Source of the DNA: Candidatus Poribacteria bacterium
GTDB taxonomy: Bacteria > Poribacteria > WGA-4E > UBA9662
Reading direction: 5' to 3'
Length of the DNA stretch: 39,582 nt
Assembly: GCA_012963885.1 (NCBI GenBank)
Contig: DTUY01000414.1
Span: 1-39,582, forward strand
A program made the translations under genes and the position numbers. Each line of letters begins with the position of its first letter. Position 1 is the stretch's first letter. The notes under the pieces were generated by a model. It was not told the origin of the DNA, ran no database searches, and saw only the letters and a list, made by a program, of their open reading frames with translations. Below, piece after piece: positions 1 to 8,137 of the stretch.

Positions 1-75
1 ATGATTTATATTGCCATGATACAACTCATGCTTAGGCCACTTGCAATGAACTCAATTTAGAGTTTTTAGACACCC
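1..75 (-). mobile_element. Possible insertion-sequence end at the left edge
   Basis: Read on the minus strand, symporter homology stops near position 76. It is followed directly by GGGTGTCTAAAAACTC, which looks like the terminal inverted repeat of an IS element. The last seven codons of the symporter reading frame (GCLKTLN) come from this sequence. No transposase is visible because the window ends here, and no second copy of the repeat was found inside the window. The IS family is not assigned. This is inference from the abrupt loss of homology plus the look of the terminus. Confidence 0.3.
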
Positions 76-885
76 TCTAAGACTTTTGGCTGCAAGTGCT
101 CTTTGAACTAGGTATTGGTTATTTCCCCAATAAAAGAAATGTAAAATCATGAGTCCTGTAAAAGCACCAGTCCATGGAAGAGATTCATGGTCAGAGGGTA
201 AATAAAGGTTCATCTTTGGTACTGCTTGAGCAGCATCGTTGGCCATGAATCCAGCCCATCCTCCAATCTCGGGTTGTAAAAATGTAAGGATCGCCACCAA
301 AATCCCTGCTATTAAGAGAATTGTAGTTTGAATAAAATCCGTCCACACAACGGCTTTTAGACCACCAAAAATAGTGTATGTACATGAAATCGCAATAAGG
401 CCAAAGATTCCGCCAATATAACCAAATTGTATCCCAGTATTTGCGAGCAGGATATTCAAGGTTCTTGAACCAATATAAAATGCTGCAATCATCTGGACAA
501 GAATAAGAATAAAGCTTGTTATTGTGTACATAAGTGATGATGCTGGGCCAAATCTTTTTTCCAGATATTCGCTCAAAGTAAAAATTCTAAGTTTGTAATA
601 AACGGGTAAAAATACATAGGCGAGAAGAAGAAGACCTGCAGCCGCTCCTAGTTCAAAATGAGCTTGCGCAAATCCGATTGAGAACCCAATTCCAAGCATT
701 CCCACTAAGTGGTTTGCCGAAATATTCGTTCCAAAAATAGAACCCGCAACACCATACCAAGGAATTGATCTGCCAGCGAGAAAATAGTCTTCTGAAGTAT
801 TTTCTTTTTGACCAATGTAGATTCCTACTCCCATAATACATAATAAGAATCCCCCAAAAATGAATATATCTAATCCCGTTAACAT
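52..885 (-). pseudogene. Sodium:solute symporter, C-terminally truncated
   Basis: N-terminal half of a sodium:solute symporter (SSS/SLC5 family), an inner-membrane Na+-coupled transporter of sugars, acids or similar solutes. The 277 residues hold about seven hydrophobic segments. Family-typical stretches are EDYFLAGRS near residue 33, the SIFGTNISANHLVG segment near 50-63, LSEYLEKRFGP near 105, and YTIFGGLKAVVWTDFIQ near 170-186. Members are usually about 500 residues or more. Here similarity runs to QRALAAKSLR (about residue 270) and then breaks at a candidate IS end, so the second half of the transporter core is lost and function is unlikely. The ATG at 885 has an AGAGGTG ribosome site upstream. 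The substrate cannot be told. Confidence 0.85.
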
Positions 886-1148
886 TATGATGGCACCTCT
901 ATTCCAGGTTGATACTGACTAAAGGGTAAACTAATTTTGAATATCCCAATCAACTTTTAACACTCCTGCAGATCTCTTTATTTTCCCCACTTTATCGTTT
1001 GTTTTGTTTCTAAAACGAATTTTACTCTTAACTGTAAATTCATCCCGGTCAGTTATTAATCCACAGTTGAGATTATTTTATACACTAACTTGCTGGGTTT
1101 TATCGCCAGACTCTCAATGTTTGAAAGAACCTTGGCTCAGGCGCAAGT

Positions 1149-1263
1149 CTAGATCAGCAACTTTTCTTGTACCATCTTAATAGCATTTTCATCATCCACA
1201 TCGATAAGGGGAAGATATATGGAACGGGATATCCCATCTCTGCTTCCATGTTTAAAGATACCT
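1149..1263 (-). pseudogene. Relic of a C-terminal coding fragment
   Basis: On the minus strand a 37-codon open stretch with protein-like composition (starting GIFKHGSRDG, containing YLPLIDVDDENA, ending EKLLI-stop) is closed off upstream by an in-frame TAA and has no start of its own. It looks like the tail of a larger decayed gene. The family is not recognised. Positions 886-1148, between this relic and the symporter, show only AT-rich sequence with no gene. Confidence 0.3.
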
Positions 1264-1291
1264 TACCCGAGTAAATTGTTTCTTAGTTGCA

Positions 1292-2160
1292 TTAGTCCGA
1301 ATATCGTAAACTAAGTTCAATCCTTTCAACACTGATTTCCTCAAAATGATCGGACAGACGCAGGGAAACCAGATTTTTCCCCGTTGTAATCTGTTTGCCC
1401 TCCACTGGATAGACAATCCAGCCACTGTGAATTTCGAGTTCCAGCAATCGACTGTTATTACACCGGGTTTCAAGTTCCTCGACTGTGGCCTTGGTTGGTG
1501 GTTGGTTCCAGTAGTCATCTCTATAGGGGTTCTTGCGGATTTTGCCTTGGGCGATGCGTGACTTCGCCGGCAAGTCCTTCGCGATGGGATCGGACATTAG
1601 GATTCGGAGACAAGCCCCATCCATATCCCATAGCACCGTGTTGAACTTGAATTCCTTGTGCCGGGTAAAGCTGAGCAAGGTATCAGCATATGTCTCAGGT
1701 GTCCGGACATCCGGCCGGTAATCAAAAAAGGCGGGTCGTACAAGTTGATGAGCCAACGATCCCGGTTTGCTATGGCTGTATGTTGCGGTGAAAGCTCCAG
1801 TGGTTCTTCCTGTTCCGCGCCTTTATCCGCTGACGAGTGGACCAACAATCAGACTAAAAAGGGTACCAAGGTCGAATGGTTGGCCGGTATTCATGTGCGT
1901 ATATTAAGTATTTTGGGATGGTTTTACCAGTCCGGAAAACGCGGCTCCACGATTGTTCTACATCCAGCGCAGATGCACCGAGTTTCGGCCTTGGCCAAGC
2001 ACGAGGCAATTTGCACCCAAAGCATTGGAACGCCGATTACTTGGGGTAATCTGCGGATGCCTTCCACCCAAGCATTTCATAGATATCAAAACGAATCGAT
2101 CCAGAGGCAGCCCGAGTGTAGTTCCAGTCCACGTTGCAGTTCCATATTAGGTCCAATTAA
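1292..2160 (-). pseudogene. Decayed gene, glycosidase-like C-terminus
   Basis: The longest piece is a 154-codon minus-strand frame (1292-1756). Its C-terminal third (LELEIHSGWIVYPV then KNLVSLRL then ERIELSLRY) looks like the beta-sandwich that closes many large glycoside hydrolases. Upstream, protein-like stretches continue but hop between frames: NRDRWLINLYD near 1745-1780, CICAGCRTIVEPRFPDW near 1930-1985, and DIYEMLGWKASADYPK near 2043-2090, with stops between them. This is the pattern of an old gene broken by several frameshifts. Plus-strand frames in the same stretch are shadows. The exact family is not recognised and the glycosidase reading is weak. Confidence 0.4.
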
Positions 2161-2300
2161 GTCGCCATTCTAGCAAATTAGGGCTGGTCCCGCAAGTTTC
2201 AAAGGAGAAAATAGAGGCAAGGGGATATCTTGTCAATTCACATCCAGCTATTAAGGCAGCGCATCCAGAGTTTGAAATGGTGGGAAAGGAAGTGTTTTAG
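2154..2300 (+). pseudogene. Relic of an unknown C-terminal fragment, plus strand
   Basis: A plus-strand frame ending in TAG at 2298-2300 encodes about 48 residues with a natural-looking sequence (LGLVPQVSKEKIEARGY, then NSHPAIKAAHPEFEMVG). It has no start codon or ribosome site and is preceded by an in-frame stop. It is probably the tail of another lost gene, oriented opposite to its neighbouring relics. Family not recognised. Positions 2301-2424 hold nothing recognisable. Confidence 0.25.
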
Positions 2301-2424
2301 AAGCTAGCTAGCGTTGATATTATTCAATAGATCCTGACAATTACCTTGATAATTTTCAATCAAAGATCAATGTTAAGTATCGGCTTCTTTCCTTAGCGTC
2401 AGTGATTGATAGCAAAAGTATCTG

Positions 2425-2831
2425 TTATGCGCCGTAGTTGTGAATCTGCATACAGGCATATCTATCCGCTGGGTCAATTGGTTGATCTCTAGAATCATAG
2501 ATGTCAGAGAAAGCATTAGGAATTGAGTCCACATTCTTCATCGCATAGTTATGTGGCCACAATTTAATGTTCCCCCGTTCAAATTGGTTCTTGTAATGAT
2601 CCCACTTACGTTTGACAAGATATTGAGATGAAAAATCTCTTGTTGGAAATTGACCCTGTAGCTTTCTGTCTTGGGCACCTCTAGTTCAAGTAAATCCCTT
2701 TTCGGAACATCACCCACTTGGAAAGAACGAACAGAAGGCCTCCTCTTTATTTTTTTGGGCTGAACGAGATCAGTTACTAGCCAGCAAACTGGTTGGTTTC
2801 CCAATGTTAGTCTGCTATAATCTGGACACAT
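2425..2831 (-). pseudogene. Relic resembling a sialate O-acetylesterase-like C-terminus
   Basis: A 97-codon minus-strand frame (2538-2831) contains VRSFQVGDVPKRDLLELEVP and TESYRV. The protein then continues in a different frame: YLVKRKWDHYKNQF, LWPHNYAMKNVDSIPNAFSD, DPADRYACMQIHNYGA and a TAA at 2425-2427. Joining the frames gives one continuous C-terminal domain, so at least one frameshift lies between about 2580 and 2680, and the N-terminal part is missing. The LWPHNY...GSMQIHN-like pattern recalls the tail of large secreted sialate O-acetylesterase-like proteins of Planctomycetes/Lentisphaerae. That assignment is from memory and tentative. Confidence 0.4.
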
Positions 2832-2867
2832 ATAAACGCTGCCTGAAAGTTATGGGGAATAATAGCC

Positions 2868-4514
2868 ATGGACGTATCACCCAAAAATGCTCCTATCCTG
2901 CTCAGTGATGAGCAGGTTCGCCAATATGTCGTTAATGGATATGTTATATTGAAACCATCGGTACCTACTCATATTCATCAGGTCGTTTGCCGGAAACTGA
3001 CTGCCTGTTTGAATGAGGGCGGTAATCCCGGCAACAACGTGCTTCCAAAAGTACCTGAAATGCGTCATGTTCTTAATAGTCCGGAAGTCCGGGGTGCGTT
3101 GATAAGTGTTCTGGGCGAAGACTATATTGAGCACCCACACCGCCACTGTCATCATCTTTCGCCGGCAACAGCACCTGCAACCGATGCCAAGGCGAGGACG
3201 GATGCCGTCGCCGCCAACTGTCACCAGGATGCATATACTCCACTCGGCCGCCCAAGACAGCATTACTCTCGTTATGCCAGAATTATGTACTACCCGCAGG
3301 ATACGCCAATCGAACTGGGTTCCACACATGTCATTCCTGGCACACAGTTTAATCAGGGAATCACCGATGCAGATCGGGCACAGGCAATTCCGGTGGACGG
3401 AGAAGCCGGAACAGTGTCGCTAACCCATTTCGACGTTGGCCATGCCGCTGGTCTGAATACGGTCAACCAGCCACGTCACATGGTAAAGTTTATCTACGTG
3501 CGGGCAGTGGAACCTGTGACGCCGTCTTGGAACTGTCTAAGTAGGCAATGGCAGCCCCCCCAAGATGTCCAAGCCCCCTATGATCTTAATCTGACATGGT
3601 CACACGTTTGGGATTGGATGTGTGGGAAGCGGGATCGATACCATAGTTTCAGACAAAAAAACATTCTCTCGGCCGGCAAAGTATCTCAACTGGTAGAGGA
3701 TCTGAATGAAGTCCAAGAAGTGAATATCCGTTTGCAAATAATCCACCAAATTTCCGCCTTGAGTGCTGAGGCTACCGATGCCATACCTTATTTAATTGAA
3801 ATGTTGAATACTGATCATCAAGCGATACGCCTGGCTGCTATTTATACTCTGGGAATCATTGGCCAACCAGCGGTAGAACCACTGATTGCTAGTCTGAAAG
3901 AGAGTGGTGTCCGTGAAGAAGCTCATTCGGTACCGCAACCTTGGAACGAAGGGGCTATCCTGATGGATGATACGGCTTTTGCCTTGACTGCCGTTGGTTC
4001 TTCTGCCGTTGAAGCTTTAATTTTGGCACTGGATGACACCAGCGAATGGACTCGAATCAACGTAGCTTTCGCTCTGGGTGAGTTAGATTCCCACGCCGCC
4101 AATGCGGTTCCACGCCTAATACAATGCTTGAATGATAAATCTCATCGATTTGTCCGTACCGTACTGGACGCACTGGGCAGTATTTGTCAAAACGTCCCGA
4201 CTTTTGTCACTGACATCAGCCAGTTCTTGTTGAAAGAGGAACCAAGTTGGGAAGAGGAATTACACTCTCGTCGGTGGACAGCGCAGGACCAGATTCGTAT
4301 CAACGCGGCCATGGCGTTAACACGGTTGGGCCAGGATGCGGGTGCAGCTGAGGATGTCCTGATTCAGGCGCTTGACGATCCCTGTGGGCACGTTGGCGCC
4401 TTTGCCATGGATGCTCTAAGGCGACTTGATTCAACCAGTTCGAAACAGGCAATCATGTCGTATCTAGAGGCCCAGCGCTGGGATGAGTCTATTCGACAGG
4501 ACAGGTTGTATTGA
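2868..4514 (+). CDS. PhyH-family dioxygenase fused to HEAT-like repeats
   Basis: 548-residue two-part protein. Residues about 10-215 are a phytanoyl-CoA dioxygenase (PhyH) domain, an Fe(II)/2-oxoglutarate oxygenase fold that hydroxylates small molecules. The iron ligands are visible as H119-x-D121 (CHQDAY) and a distal His (H192 in GHAAGLN), followed by R203 in QPRHMVKF for 2-oxoglutarate. Residues about 275-540 form an all-helical solenoid of HEAT/PBS-lyase-like repeats, with units such as AIPYLIEMLNTDHQAIRLAAIYTLG, AVPRLIQCL and AEDVLIQALDDP, each followed by a conserved A-x-x-A-L-G/R-L type helix. PhyH proteins are normally about 250-310 residues, so the repeat half is an addition likely used for protein or substrate docking. 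The gene stands alone on the plus strand. The ATG at 2868 follows the decayed region. Confidence 0.85.
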   Translation: MDVSPKNAPILLSDEQVRQYVVNGYVILKPSVPTHIHQVVCRKLTACLNEGGNPGNNVLPKVPEMRHVLNSPEVRGALISVLGEDYIEHPHRHCHHLSPATAPATDAKARTDAVAANCHQDAYTPLGRPRQHYSRYARIMYYPQDTPIELGSTHVIPGTQFNQGITDADRAQAIPVDGEAGTVSLTHFDVGHAAGLNTVNQPRHMVKFIYVRAVEPVTPSWNCLSRQWQPPQDVQAPYDLNLTWSHVWDWMCGKRDRYHSFRQKNILSAGKVSQLVEDLNEVQEVNIRLQIIHQISALSAEATDAIPYLIEMLNTDHQAIRLAAIYTLGIIGQPAVEPLIASLKESGVREEAHSVPQPWNEGAILMDDTAFALTAVGSSAVEALILALDDTSEWTRINVAFALGELDSHAANAVPRLIQCLNDKSHRFVRTVLDALGSICQNVPTFVTDISQFLLKEEPSWEEELHSRRWTAQDQIRINAAMALTRLGQDAGAAEDVLIQALDDPCGHVGAFAMDALRRLDSTSSKQAIMSYLEAQRWDESIRQDRLY

Positions 4515-4750
4515 GGCCGCAGTTTTCAGCCGATGTAATTGCTTTTGCAGGCCAGAGATTGACGAAAAATATGTGGGTGAGTTTCTTCCGTACTACACGG
4601 GGAAGTCTCTAAGGTGTTTTAGGTTCCTCTTTGGGGAAAACTCATTCCCGTCTTGGGGATAAGGAGATGCAATCCTAAAGACGGTTGAGTAAGATTTTTT
4701 ATCGAGTCGTAATTCGTTTTTCAGATCTCACCGTGTTTACCCATCACACA

Positions 4751-5474
4751 TCATTTTGAGTGGGCAATCACAAAATCTACCAGCTGTTGGCATTGAAAAA
4801 AGCCGGACCACATGTTGTGTCCCTGGTTCTTGAGTGTCACTAGCCTAGTTTCTCCACCTAATTGTTGGTATCGCTGAGCCAATTTCCCCGAGTTTTCTTC
4901 CAGAGGCACTACGATATCACAATCACCATGAACAAAGAATATCGGCACATTTTCCTCAGCCAATCCCTCTAGGCGATCGACTGGATTATGCCAGCTAAGG
5001 TTGGCTTCAAGTTGCTCCTTAGTCATGCCATAAGCCTCAGACGCTTTATGGAGACCAGGATAACTGCTGAGATTACATACCGGGTAGATGCCGGCCATGC
5101 AGGCCACGAAAGCAGGATGCTCTGCTGCCCAATTATAAAGCATTAGCCCCCCTCGGCTTCGTGCCAGTAATAATGCTTTACTAGAGAGATTATACTTCTG
5201 ACTCAAATATTGGTGAAAGGTGAAATAGCGTGCTCGACCCTGAGGGTTACCGAACGATTCACCGACATCGATACTAGCAATAAGCTATACCGGCTTGTAG
5301 AAACCTGTCAAACATCCAGACTTCTTCAGCTCCTGGTAAGCCAGGCAATGTCGGTGCGTACCACACCCAGGGAAGTTTATCACTGGATTGAGCCGGTAGA
5401 ATCAGGAAGGCGATATCTCCTTCCACTGAGAAAGTTTGCCCGCTGATTGGCAATTCCTTGGTAGCGGTTGTCAT
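4751..5474 (-). pseudogene. Alpha/beta hydrolase interrupted by a one-base frameshift
   Basis: Serine alpha/beta hydrolase of the prolyl-oligopeptidase-like type. The ATG at 5474 opens a frame reading VWYAPTLPGLPGAEEVWMFD, which ends at a TAG after GIAYC. Shifting by one base near 5279-5284 restores IASIDVGESFGNPQGRARY. It then runs on through the nucleophile elbow ARSRGGLMLYNWAAEHP, the acid loop FVHGDCDIVVP and the catalytic His in NQGHNMW to a stop at 4751. All three catalytic residues survive, and apart from the single inserted base (a TT run where one T is expected) the gene looks intact, about 240 residues. It is last in the 12054-4751 gene run, 56 bases after the deiodinase-like gene. 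It is either a recent pseudogene or a sequencing error. Confidence 0.8.
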
Positions 5475-5530
5475 AGCTGTTTCTTCTATGGATGAACCTA
5501 TTATGAGATGGAATTTTGTCCTACTGACAA

Positions 5531-6121
5531 CTAGTCATGATTTCCCGTTACCAGGGTTGATCTGGTCAACAAACCATCGATAGCTTGTTGCAATTCTTCA
5601 GGCTTAAATCCCCATGGGCCTAGTCCACTGGCATAGACGACTTCCCCTTTGAGATCGATCAAATAAAATCGTTCCGGCCAGGCAGCATAAGCTTTCATCA
5701 CTGAGTCATGAATCTCATCCACGTAGGTACGAATACCGTACTGCATTGCCTGTTGACACTCAGCTGCCACTCGACAACGTTCCTCGGTGGTCTTGGGATC
5801 AGTAATCCTGTTGGGACTATTAACATCCCAGCCGTCTATTGGGTGTGCTTCGCGAATATAAATCACCAAGAATTCAATTTGTTGATGATATTGCTGGTAG
5901 AGTTGATGCAGACTGACCGACTGTCGAACGAATGGCGGTCATGTAAAACTGCCAAAAATTAGGGCTACCGGTTTCTGTTGCCGAAAACTGGAGAGCGCCA
6001 GCGGATTTTCTCCCCGAGTATCGGACAACTGAAAATCGGGTGCTATATCTCCCTCTTTAGGTGCTGATGGATCGTATTTTTGTTGCCAAGCTAGGGCATC
6101 TTCTTTATTTTGAAAGGTCAT
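5531..6121 (-). CDS. Iodothyronine-deiodinase-like selenoprotein (TGA read as selenocysteine)
   Basis: With the TGA at 5939-5941 read as selenocysteine, one 196-residue thioredoxin-fold protein results. Residues 1-60 are a redoxin-type N-terminus (APDFQLSDTRG, then PVALIFGSFT), Sec is residue 61, and PPF follows at once. The next 135 codons are open with no frame change. They match animal deiodinases closely: FLVIYIREAHPIDGW (residues 84-98, like FLVIYIEEAHASDGW of DIO1), YAAWPERFYLID (145-156) and GPWGFKPEEL (168-177). Deiodinases and their redoxin relatives use Sec or Cys at this spot, so readthrough is far likelier than decay. The ATG at 6121 has AAGGA upstream. A gene caller would report two fragments (5939-6121 and 5531-5869). 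The actual substrate is unknown: a bacterial member could be a peroxidase or reductase rather than a dehalogenase. Confidence 0.85.
5909..5941 (-). promoter_or_regulatory. Candidate bacterial SECIS hairpin
   Basis: In the minus-strand mRNA, 15 nt after the UGA (5939-5941), CAGUC-GGUCA-GUCUG (5923 down to 5909) folds into a short stem with one U-U mismatch and a five-base loop that begins GG. Bacterial SECIS elements sit inside the coding region a few nucleotides past UGA, and the E. coli fdhF loop likewise presents GGUC to SelB with an unpaired U in the stem. A competing six-pair stem, UGACCG (5941-5936) with CGGUCA (5919-5914), would enclose the UGA itself. Identified by eye; no folding energy was computed. 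Confidence 0.6.
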
Positions 6122-6164
6122 ATTCGTAGTTCCTTTTCCTCTTCTCTAATGATGATGTTACTGT

Positions 6165-7079
6165 TTATCGTTGTCCTGGCCATGACCAATCGAGCAGGTT
6201 TTGACTCCAAGCAATGCCGATGGAAGCATGATTGTCAAAATGTATCTTTTCCGTTTCTGGGCCTGATCCATGATAAAACATCAAGTACTTTTCCACACCT
6301 TCAAGCTGACGAAGATCTACTACGGTACCGGCGGTGATTCGGCCATGAGCCCACGGCCAGTCTTTTTGCCCCAAAGTAACCAGTTGCCCCCAATCATGCC
6401 AGTTCACCAAGTCGGTGGATCGTTTGATTCCAATACCGTTGGAGGGTGAATGAAACAGGATGTACTGATTGTCTTCGACTAGGACACAGACATTTTCTCC
6501 GCATGGATAGTTACCTCGGTAAGTCCAGTTTTCCAGATCAGTGGACGACGATAGGCTAACCCCATTCTGTTTGTAGAAGCACCACCATAGTTCTGATTGG
6601 TCTTTGTCTTGCACCAAGTAGGGATCAATCATCCGTCCCATCTCTTCCTCACGCACCTGTGGTCCTTTGACTAGCAGGATCTCCGGTTTCGACCAGTTGA
6701 CTAGATCAATACTACGCATGATAAAGATTCTGGAGGTCTGGTCACCATAGCGAGGAATTTGGTCGACAGTATATCCGGGTCGCGGATAAGCCTGCAAGCA
6801 AAGCAACCATTCCTGCCGGAAGTAGATGACATTACCTGGACTGGAAAAGTTCAGCGACTGATCTCTAGGCGTCAATTTATGGGGCAGAGTCCAGTTGAGT
6901 AGATCAGAACTAGTCGAGTAGGCAGTATAGCTAAAAATATAACCATCATTCTCGATTTCCACCAAACTATAAAATAGGTAGAAAACGCGATTATGATAGA
7001 GAATGGCCGGATCACGGTATGCCGTCGATTGGTCACCGTGCAAAATGATAGGGGATTCTATTTTTTTTAGGTCCATCAT
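6165..7079 (-). CDS. GH43/GH32-clan-like five-bladed beta-propeller glycosidase
   Basis: 304-residue protein with the repeated blade signature of the GH43/GH32/GH68-type propellers: SSDLLNW, SIDLVNWSKP, STDLENWTYRG, STDLVNWHDWG and SQNLLDWSW all follow short beta-strands ending in S/T-x-D-L-x-N-W. The YRDPAILY segment near residue 21 fits the first conserved Asp of the fold, MIDPYLV near 150 a second, and GENVCVLVEDNQYILFHS near 185 the region of the conserved acid. No signal peptide is seen, so it probably acts in the cytoplasm on imported oligosaccharides. It lies 43 bases upstream of the deiodinase-like gene, in the same run. The exact GH family and specificity cannot be fixed. Confidence 0.7.
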   Translation of the reverse strand: MMDLKKIESPIILHGDQSTAYRDPAILYHNRVFYLFYSLVEIENDGYIFSYTAYSTSSDLLNWTLPHKLTPRDQSLNFSSPGNVIYFRQEWLLCLQAYPRPGYTVDQIPRYGDQTSRIFIMRSIDLVNWSKPEILLVKGPQVREEEMGRMIDPYLVQDKDQSELWWCFYKQNGVSLSSSTDLENWTYRGNYPCGENVCVLVEDNQYILFHSPSNGIGIKRSTDLVNWHDWGQLVTLGQKDWPWAHGRITAGTVVDLRQLEGVEKYLMFYHGSGPETEKIHFDNHASIGIAWSQNLLDWSWPGQR

Positions 7080-7223
7080 CTTCTTTCATTATCCGTAGGC
7101 AGTCGATCTAAACTTGAATCAAATTTGTTCCCGCAATCCATTATTATCACCAGTGAGCATGGCAGGCAACTGCATTTAGGCTTTTGAACCGAATTCTAAA
7201 TTCTAGGATAGCAAGGCAACTAT

Positions 7224-8096
7224 TCAACCGCGCCAACTGGTATCGATACTAGTATATCCATGTGTGTACCGTTGCAGATGCAGGGGCAGTTCAGCCAGAA
7301 ACCGCTGGCCTTCTTCTGGCATTTGCCAGGGAATATCAATCTGGTGGTTACGGTTCCGGAACCCGATTGCACAGGAAAGACGGATCTGATCCGTTTGGTT
7401 GGAAAACGCACCGTGATAAGTACGGTGCGCAAAGATAATCATGTCACCCGGATTGGTGAATAGGGGTACTATTCCCGGTACGTCGAACCCGTTGTAGGCT
7501 TTTTCTTCCTGACCTTCAGGATAAAATGACCGTTTATCGGAAGTCAGCCGAAACCCTTCCGGCCCTGACCAGTTTTCAAGGTGTGAATCTTCGATGACGC
7601 ATAAACCTCCGTGTATAGGGTAAGATCCGGTGATATAGAACCACTTGCCGGAAGGCCACAATCCACGGTTGAGAACATCGCCCGAATTCTTAGGTGCTTC
7701 CTCCGAAAATCCGCACCAGTCGGTATGCCAGGCTACCGGACTGGATTCCGGCATGCGAATGATGGCCGCTGACCGGTGTATCGTCACTTGGTCAGTACCG
7801 ATCAGATGTTGGTGGATTGTCATAAAGGGATGATATTCTAGCAGTTGCCAAGCACCGGCACCGGACTCGACCCAGGCATGCCGTGTTCCGCTTTCTCCTT
7901 GATTCAGAGTGCGATCGGGATCGGTACCGTCGAAGACAGCTTGTTTGAGACTGTCAATCATCTGCTCTGGCAGTACATCTTTGACGATAGCAAATCCATG
8001 AGTTTCTAGACAATCAGACATCTGATCTAGCTGATCCATCCCAAACTGGTATTGATACCTTAGGTCCGGCTGCTGAACGTGTGAATAGTCTTCCAT
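7224..8096 (-). CDS. PhyH-family 2-oxoglutarate/Fe(II) dioxygenase
   Basis: About 290-residue PhyH protein. The iron site is visible as H-x-D in VAWHTDWCGF and the distal His in RTYHGAFSNQ, with the following Arg in QIRLSCAIGF for 2-oxoglutarate. The start is placed at the ATG at 8096 because GGAGGT lies ten bases upstream. The longer frame from a TTG at 8141 overlaps the preceding gene's stop and has no ribosome site. The insert WFYITGSYPIHGGLCVIEDSH is the strand-loop region that in this family shapes the substrate pocket. It follows the serine hydrolase gene by 41 bases, so the two are probably co-transcribed. Substrate unknown. Confidence 0.88.
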   Translation of the reverse strand: MEDYSHVQQPDLRYQYQFGMDQLDQMSDCLETHGFAIVKDVLPEQMIDSLKQAVFDGTDPDRTLNQGESGTRHAWVESGAGAWQLLEYHPFMTIHQHLIGTDQVTIHRSAAIIRMPESSPVAWHTDWCGFSEEAPKNSGDVLNRGLWPSGKWFYITGSYPIHGGLCVIEDSHLENWSGPEGFRLTSDKRSFYPEGQEEKAYNGFDVPGIVPLFTNPGDMIIFAHRTYHGAFSNQTDQIRLSCAIGFRNRNHQIDIPWQMPEEGQRFLAELPLHLQRYTHGYTSIDTSWRG

Positions 8097-8137
8097 CTGA
8101 TTTATACCTCCATTGGGTCTCTGTTTTATTTCAATGA

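Noticed and set aside
1346-2173. Plus-strand open frames of 60-171 codons
   Set aside because: They lie opposite the minus-strand relic, have low-complexity or Cys/Ser-rich composition, lack ribosome sites and resemble no family.
2538-2831. An intact 97-residue gene
   Set aside because: The conserved continuation lies in another frame past 2580, and the end of this frame is out-of-frame sequence, so it is part of a relic.
5531-5869. A separate short gene downstream of a 60-residue gene ending at 5939
   Set aside because: The two frames are the same frame with only the TGA between them, and together they give one complete deiodinase-like domain. A TTG start at 5869 would fall inside a conserved beta-strand.
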